Source: Gammaproteobacteria bacterium (GTDB taxonomy: Bacteria > Pseudomonadota > Gammaproteobacteria > Pseudomonadales > Halieaceae). From it: 64,000 bases of DNA. The notes under the pieces are model-generated. The model ran no database searches. It had not been told where the DNA came from and saw only the letters and a program-made list of their open reading frames with translations. The stretch spans positions 1 through 64,000 of the forward strand of contig JAUICG010000028.1 of assembly GCA_030427485.1 (NCBI GenBank), written 5' to 3'. Shown here in pieces: positions 60,503 through 64,000 of this stretch. Each line of letters begins with the position of its first letter. The stretch's first letter is position 1. A program made the translations under genes and the position numbers.

Positions 60503-61816
60503 TTATTCGATTTCGCCGCTGTCCATGCGCTGCTGGTAGATACCCTCGAGTTTGTACAGGTCCTGCTGCAGTTCGAAGAAGCCGTGCCAGTGCGCGTAAT
60601 CCGGCGCGCCCATCATCGCGCCCTGGCGCGCGCGGCGCCCCTCGTGGTGCCACAGGTAATAGTAGGTGATCTGGAATTCATCCGTCCACGGGTTCGCCTT
60701 CAGCAGGCCCTTTGCCCTCAGTTCTTCGAGCATCGTCGTGGCGGGCCGGTAGTAAGCCTCGTTGTACAGGCGTACAGCCTTGTCTCCCTGGGCAAAAAAG
60801 TTGTCCGTATGGGTCGAGGAATGACAGTTGCTGCACACCTTCTTCATTTTCTCCCTGCCGGTCGGGCCATCGCCCAGCAGCGGGCTCAGCACATCGTCTG
60901 AACCGCGTACCTGTGACTCCGGCGCCCACAGGTTCCAGTAGAGTCGCTCACTGACATTGTGCGTCACCGCCAGTTCGCCGATACCGCTGATGTGACAGGT
61001 GGCGCAGGTCGGGCCGCGGTAGTCGCCGGGTTCCCAGGCATCCGGGGCGGTGTCGAAGTTCCACTCGTCGCCCTCGGTGTTGTAGAGGTGGCCGTGTTTG
61101 GAGTTTTCGAAGATCTCGATATTGGGGTGGTCCGGACCCAGGTGGCAGGAGGCGCAGGCGTGCGGGTGGCGCGCTTCGGCGATATCGAACTTGTGCCGGC
61201 TGTGGCAGGCGGTGCAGCTGCCCGTGGCGCCGTCGGGGTAGATATTGCCCATGCCGTTGTTCGGCCAGGTCTCGGCGGTAGGCCGCCCGTGCTCGTCGAG
61301 CTCAATTTTCGTGCCATGACACTGCATGCAACCGGTCTCGCCCGGTGCGCCCGATAGTTCGGGATGGTTGCGTCCCTCGTGCACTACCTGCAATGCGTGC
61401 AGATTGTCTTTGGGAATTATCTGGTGGTAGGCGCGAAAATGCCCGCTGGCATCGAACTGTTCCTTGGCGTCGACATGGCAGCGGCCGCAGACCTTGGGCG
61501 ATACCAGTGGGGAGACAAATACCGGAGTGTCCTCCACGTTTGCGTGTCGCATGGCGTGCGGCGCGTCCTCGGCGACCTGGTGACAGTCGATGCAGGAGAT
61601 GCCCGCGTGCGCATGGCGGCTGTCCTTCCAGTCTGCCACATGGCCCGGTGTGGTCTGTTGGTGACAACTGATACAGGCCTTGCCTTCTGCGGAAAGTCCC
61701 CGGTCGATCCTCAGGGTTTTAACCTCGGCGAGACCAATGGCGCTGGAGTCGGCAAGCAGCCACGGGCTGGATGCGATAAGCGCCAGTATCAATACGGTGC
61801 CTAGCGGGTGTTTCAC
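60503..61816 (-). CDS. Octaheme c-type cytochrome, hydroxylamine oxidoreductase-like
   Basis: A 437-residue secreted cytochrome with a signal peptide (LGTVLILALIASSPWLLA). Eight CxxCH sites are visible at residues 48, 75, 110, 163, 201, 221, 271 and 328, with no CxxCK. The C-terminal helical part (EFQITYYYLWHHEGRRARQG and PDYAHWHGFFELQQ) matches the HAO family. HAO relatives oxidise hydroxylamine or reduce nitrite. Which of these applies depends on whether a tyrosine is cross-linked to a heme, which cannot be told by eye. Its start overlaps the NapC-like stop by 4 bases. Confidence 0.9.
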   Translation of the reverse strand: MKHPLGTVLILALIASSPWLLADSSAIGLAEVKTLRIDRGLSAEGKACISCHQQTTPGHVADWKDSRHAHAGISCIDCHQVAEDAPHAMRHANVEDTPVFVSPLVSPKVCGRCHVDAKEQFDASGHFRAYHQIIPKDNLHALQVVHEGRNHPELSGAPGETGCMQCHGTKIELDEHGRPTAETWPNNGMGNIYPDGATGSCTACHSRHKFDIAEARHPHACASCHLGPDHPNIEIFENSKHGHLYNTEGDEWNFDTAPDAWEPGDYRGPTCATCHISGIGELAVTHNVSERLYWNLWAPESQVRGSDDVLSPLLGDGPTGREKMKKVCSNCHSSTHTDNFFAQGDKAVRLYNEAYYRPATTMLEELRAKGLLKANPWTDEFQITYYYLWHHEGRRARQGAMMGAPDYAHWHGFFELQQDLYKLEGIYQQRMDSGEIE

Positions 61817-62382
61817 GGTGCGTCTCCTTCCGGTGTTTTTTTCCAGCCAGCGTTCTCGAGGTGGTATCCGAGCCGGTTGTGTCCAACATGCTCATGGCAA
61901 CTGACGCATTTCCGATCGGTCTGACCACTGAAATAGCGCCGGTGCGCCCTGAATGCCATACGATTGGCCTCGGTTGCCTGCTGCAGGTACTTGTGACAGT
62001 TCAGGCAGCCGGAATCGTAGACGAATTCCTCGCGCCGTTCGCGAATGCCGTGCCAGTCAATGTCCTGCGGGTCCTTGATCAACTCCACCGCGGGGTCCAC
62101 GACGCCATGTCTGGCTTTGACCCAGAAGTAATGCAGCGAGTTGTCGTGCGGCAGGTGGCAGTCATTGCAGGCGGCTCTCACGCCGGCGCGGTTGTTGCCG
62201 CCGTGAATATCTTCCCGATAGGCCCTGGCGATGGGTTCGTAGGCGTGGCAACTGGTGCAGAATTCGTAGTCGCCAGTCGCGTGAAAGGCTGTATCCAGCG
62301 CGGCCCAGCTGGCAATCGCGCCGATACCGAGGGCCGCCAGTGCCGCTGTCACTTTCAGCAGGCGATGATTGAAAAAACTCAC
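61813..62382 (-). CDS. NapC/NirT-family tetraheme c-type cytochrome
   Basis: A 189-residue membrane-anchored cytochrome: one N-terminal helix (LLKVTAALAALGIGAIASWAAL), then four CxxCH sites (CTSCH, CNDCH, CLNCH, CVSCH). NapC-type quinol dehydrogenases exchange electrons between the quinone pool and a periplasmic multiheme partner, here the octaheme cytochrome encoded next. The GTG giving VSFFNHRLLK is the likely start; the frame stays open 29 codons upstream. Divergent from tadA. Confidence 0.88.
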   Translation of the reverse strand: MSFFNHRLLKVTAALAALGIGAIASWAALDTAFHATGDYEFCTSCHAYEPIARAYREDIHGGNNRAGVRAACNDCHLPHDNSLHYFWVKARHGVVDPAVELIKDPQDIDWHGIRERREEFVYDSGCLNCHKYLQQATEANRMAFRAHRRYFSGQTDRKCVSCHEHVGHNRLGYHLENAGWKKTPEGDAP

Positions 62383-62449
62383 GGCCTTGTCATCCTTCTC
62401 CGGGCTGGTAGGCCATAATAGTATGGCATTTATAACGCAACGTGAGTAG

Positions 62450-62911
62450 GTGTCGCCATTGTTGAACAATCATGAGGACTGGATGCGCCGCGCGCTGGCG
62501 CTGGCCGACCGTGCCGCGGATGAAGGTGAAGTACCGGTCGGTGCGGTGGTAGTGCGCGATGGCGTGCTGTTGGGCGAGGGCTGGAACCAGGTGATCGCCA
62601 GCCAGGATCCCAGTGCGCATGCGGAGATTGTTGCACTGCGCGATGCCGCCCGGGTGGTGGAGAATTATCGACTGCCCGGTGCAACCCTCTATGTCACGCT
62701 GGAACCGTGCACCATGTGCGCCGGGGCGATGGTGCATGCGCGCATCGCAACACTGGTGTTCGCGGCGACGGAACCCAGGGCAGGCGTCGTTTGCAGTACC
62801 TGCCGCTTACTGGGTGAACCCTGGTTCAACCACCGGGTGAGCTGGCAGGGAGGTGTACTGGCACAGGAGTCGGGCGCGCGCTTGAAAGCGTTTTTCCAGG
62901 CGCGACGTTGA
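62450..62911 (+). CDS. tadA: tRNA-specific adenosine deaminase
   Basis: A 153-residue zinc deaminase making inosine at the wobble position of tRNA-Arg(ACG). The catalytic motif HAE is in PSAHAEIVALRDA and the zinc cysteines in LEPCTMCAGAMVHARI. The C-terminal half includes FAATEPRAG and VCSTCRLL. Start by GTG (VSPLLNNHEDW); nearby TTG codons are possible alternatives. Its location next to mltF is common in gammaproteobacteria and marks the return to core genome. Confidence 0.94.
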   Translation: MSPLLNNHEDWMRRALALADRAADEGEVPVGAVVVRDGVLLGEGWNQVIASQDPSAHAEIVALRDAARVVENYRLPGATLYVTLEPCTMCAGAMVHARIATLVFAATEPRAGVVCSTCRLLGEPWFNHRVSWQGGVLAQESGARLKAFFQARR

Positions 62912-62949
62912 TTCCAGGACGGCCGGAGCGGCGTTTGACGGGAGTACCC

Positions 62950-64000
62950 TCACAGGGCTTGCAACTGGAGGTCGCGAAGTGTCTCCGGCAGGTAGTCGTC
63001 GGCGCGCTGCGGCGGCAGCGGCTGTATTTCGGGTATTTCCTGCCACGCGAGCACGCTGTAGTAGTGGCGGATATTCTGCACCAGAGTGACGGCCTCACGG
63101 CCCCGGGCGTAGCCGTGGCGCGTATTCCGATAGTACTGGGACTGTTGCAGCAGTGGCAGCCTTTCCATGACATCCTGCCATAAATTAGGATTCCCGCCCT
63201 GGCGTTCGGTAAGCACCCTGGCATCTTCGAGATGCGCCAGGCCGATATTGTAGGCGGCCAGCGCCATCCAGGTGCGGTCGGGTTCCTGGATTTTCTTCGG
63301 CAGGCGCCGTTTGATTTTCTTCAGGTAGCGCGCGCCGCCGCGCAGGCTCTGGACCACATCCAGGCGATTGTCCACCCCCAGCGCCCGGGCGGTGGCCTTG
63401 GTCAGCATCATCATGCCGCGCACCCCGGTGGGCGAGGTGGCTTTCGGGTCCCAGTGCGACTCCTGGTAGGCGATCGCGGCCAGTAGATGCCAGTCCATCC
63501 GGTACTCGTTGGCGATCTTCCTGATCAGCGCCTCGTGGACGGGCAGGGAATTCTCGACATTCCTGGCGAATTCAAAGGCATTCATGCGCGATACGCCATC
63601 CGTATGGCCGAAGTGCTCCTCGCGCAAACGTTCGAGCGTGCCGTCTTTTTGCAGGCGCAGTATAAAATCGTCGATAAATGCCAGTAGCCGCGTGTTGTCG
63701 ATGCCGGGAGGCAGATACCAGACCATGTCCTGTTCCCTGCCCAGGTCGAAGGCCACCTGTTGGCGCGGGTAGAGCGTTTGTTGCACACTGAACTCGTTGG
63801 AGTCGATGACAGCCAGTTCCGCCTGTCCGGCCTTGAGTTGCTCCAGCAGTTGGGTGGTATCCGCCTCGTCGACTTCCTCCCACCGCAGGTCGGGCACTTC
63901 ACTGCGCTGTAGTGTTTTCAACATCTCGACATGGCTGGAGCCCGCCAGCACCGCAATTTTCATTCCCGCGATGTCCTCCAGGTTGGCGGGACGGAAATTA
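62950..64000 (-). CDS. mltF: Membrane-bound lytic murein transglycosylase F (N-terminus beyond window)
   Basis: A partial protein of 350 residues whose N-terminal end lies outside the window; the first visible residues are NFRPANLEDIAGMKIAVLAG. It has the periplasmic solute-binding-like domain (ADTTQLLEQLKAGQAELAVI, LGREQDMVWYLPPG) and a lysozyme-like SLT domain with the catalytic Glu in AAIAYQESHWDPKATSPTG, and GMMMLTKATARALGV. Cleaves peptidoglycan glycan strands. Converges on tadA with 38 bp between stops. Confidence 0.94.
   Translation of the reverse strand, partial: NFRPANLEDIAGMKIAVLAGSSHVEMLKTLQRSEVPDLRWEEVDEADTTQLLEQLKAGQAELAVIDSNEFSVQQTLYPRQQVAFDLGREQDMVWYLPPGIDNTRLLAFIDDFILRLQKDGTLERLREEHFGHTDGVSRMNAFEFARNVENSLPVHEALIRKIANEYRMDWHLLAAIAYQESHWDPKATSPTGVRGMMMLTKATARALGVDNRLDVVQSLRGGARYLKKIKRRLPKKIQEPDRTWMALAAYNIGLAHLEDARVLTERQGGNPNLWQDVMERLPLLQQSQYYRNTRHGYARGREAVTLVQNIRHYYSVLAWQEIPEIQPLPPQRADDYLPETLRDLQLQAL

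Noticed and set aside
1..64000. Insertion sequence, prophage or integrase
   Set aside because: No transposase, recombinase or phage gene motifs were seen on either strand.

Overview
The window is GC-rich and almost fully coding. It reads as chromosomal DNA of an aerobic, probably marine gammaproteobacterium. The right-hand end carries tadA next to mltF, an order common in gammaproteobacteria, plus an Fe/Mn superoxide dismutase. The left and middle resemble the lipid and steroid catabolic islands of the Halieaceae/Spongiibacteraceae type; that family placement is inference. I see no rRNA, tRNA, CRISPR array, phage genes or transposase.

From the start to about 44.7 kb lies a large catabolic region. 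It holds three 3-ketosteroid-dehydrogenase-like flavoproteins, six short-chain dehydrogenases, two P450s, a [3Fe-4S] ferredoxin, a DUF35/thiolase-like pair of the steroid side-chain aldolase type, enoyl-CoA hydratase, CoA transferase, acyl-CoA ligase, thiolase, a stand-alone E2 acyltransferase domain, amidohydrolases, a sulfotransferase, a luciferase-type monooxygenase, a lone bis-MGD molybdoenzyme, two phosphotransferases and two TetR regulators. The long operon at 10.6-18.4 kb (ferredoxin to SDR) reads as an uptake-to-side-chain-cleavage pathway for a polycyclic or terpenoid substrate. The leftward operons at 5.6-10.4 and 22.4-27.3 kb and the rightward one at 35.6-38.7 kb supply further redox and hydrolytic steps. 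The actual substrate cannot be read from sequence.

From 45 to 51.5 kb a leftward operon encodes an XdhC-like maturation factor, a MobA-like cytidylyltransferase, a CoxG-like membrane protein and the M, S and L subunits of a molybdenum hydroxylase of the CO/xanthine dehydrogenase family. The large subunit has an extra C-terminal domain. From 51.7 to 55.6 kb are a ferredoxin reductase, a [2Fe-2S] ferredoxin, a periplasmic PQQ dehydrogenase and a small SH3-like protein. From 55.8 to 60.5 kb is a stress/envelope module: an orphan sigma-54 activator, a PRC-barrel protein, a coiled-coil protein, a DUF2254 membrane protein, a PLDc_N micro-protein and SodB. I find two good sigma-54 promoter matches there. 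An octaheme hydroxylamine-oxidoreductase-like cytochrome with a NapC-type tetraheme partner follows, then tadA and a partial mltF.

The most unusual signal is a four-copy family of 118-185 bp palindromic elements at 2251, 2591, 35327 and 44840. A conserved core with two internal hairpins is enclosed by roughly 30 bp outer stems. The stems differ between copies, but the changes are paired, so base-pairing is kept. The copies occur in both orientations and only between genes.
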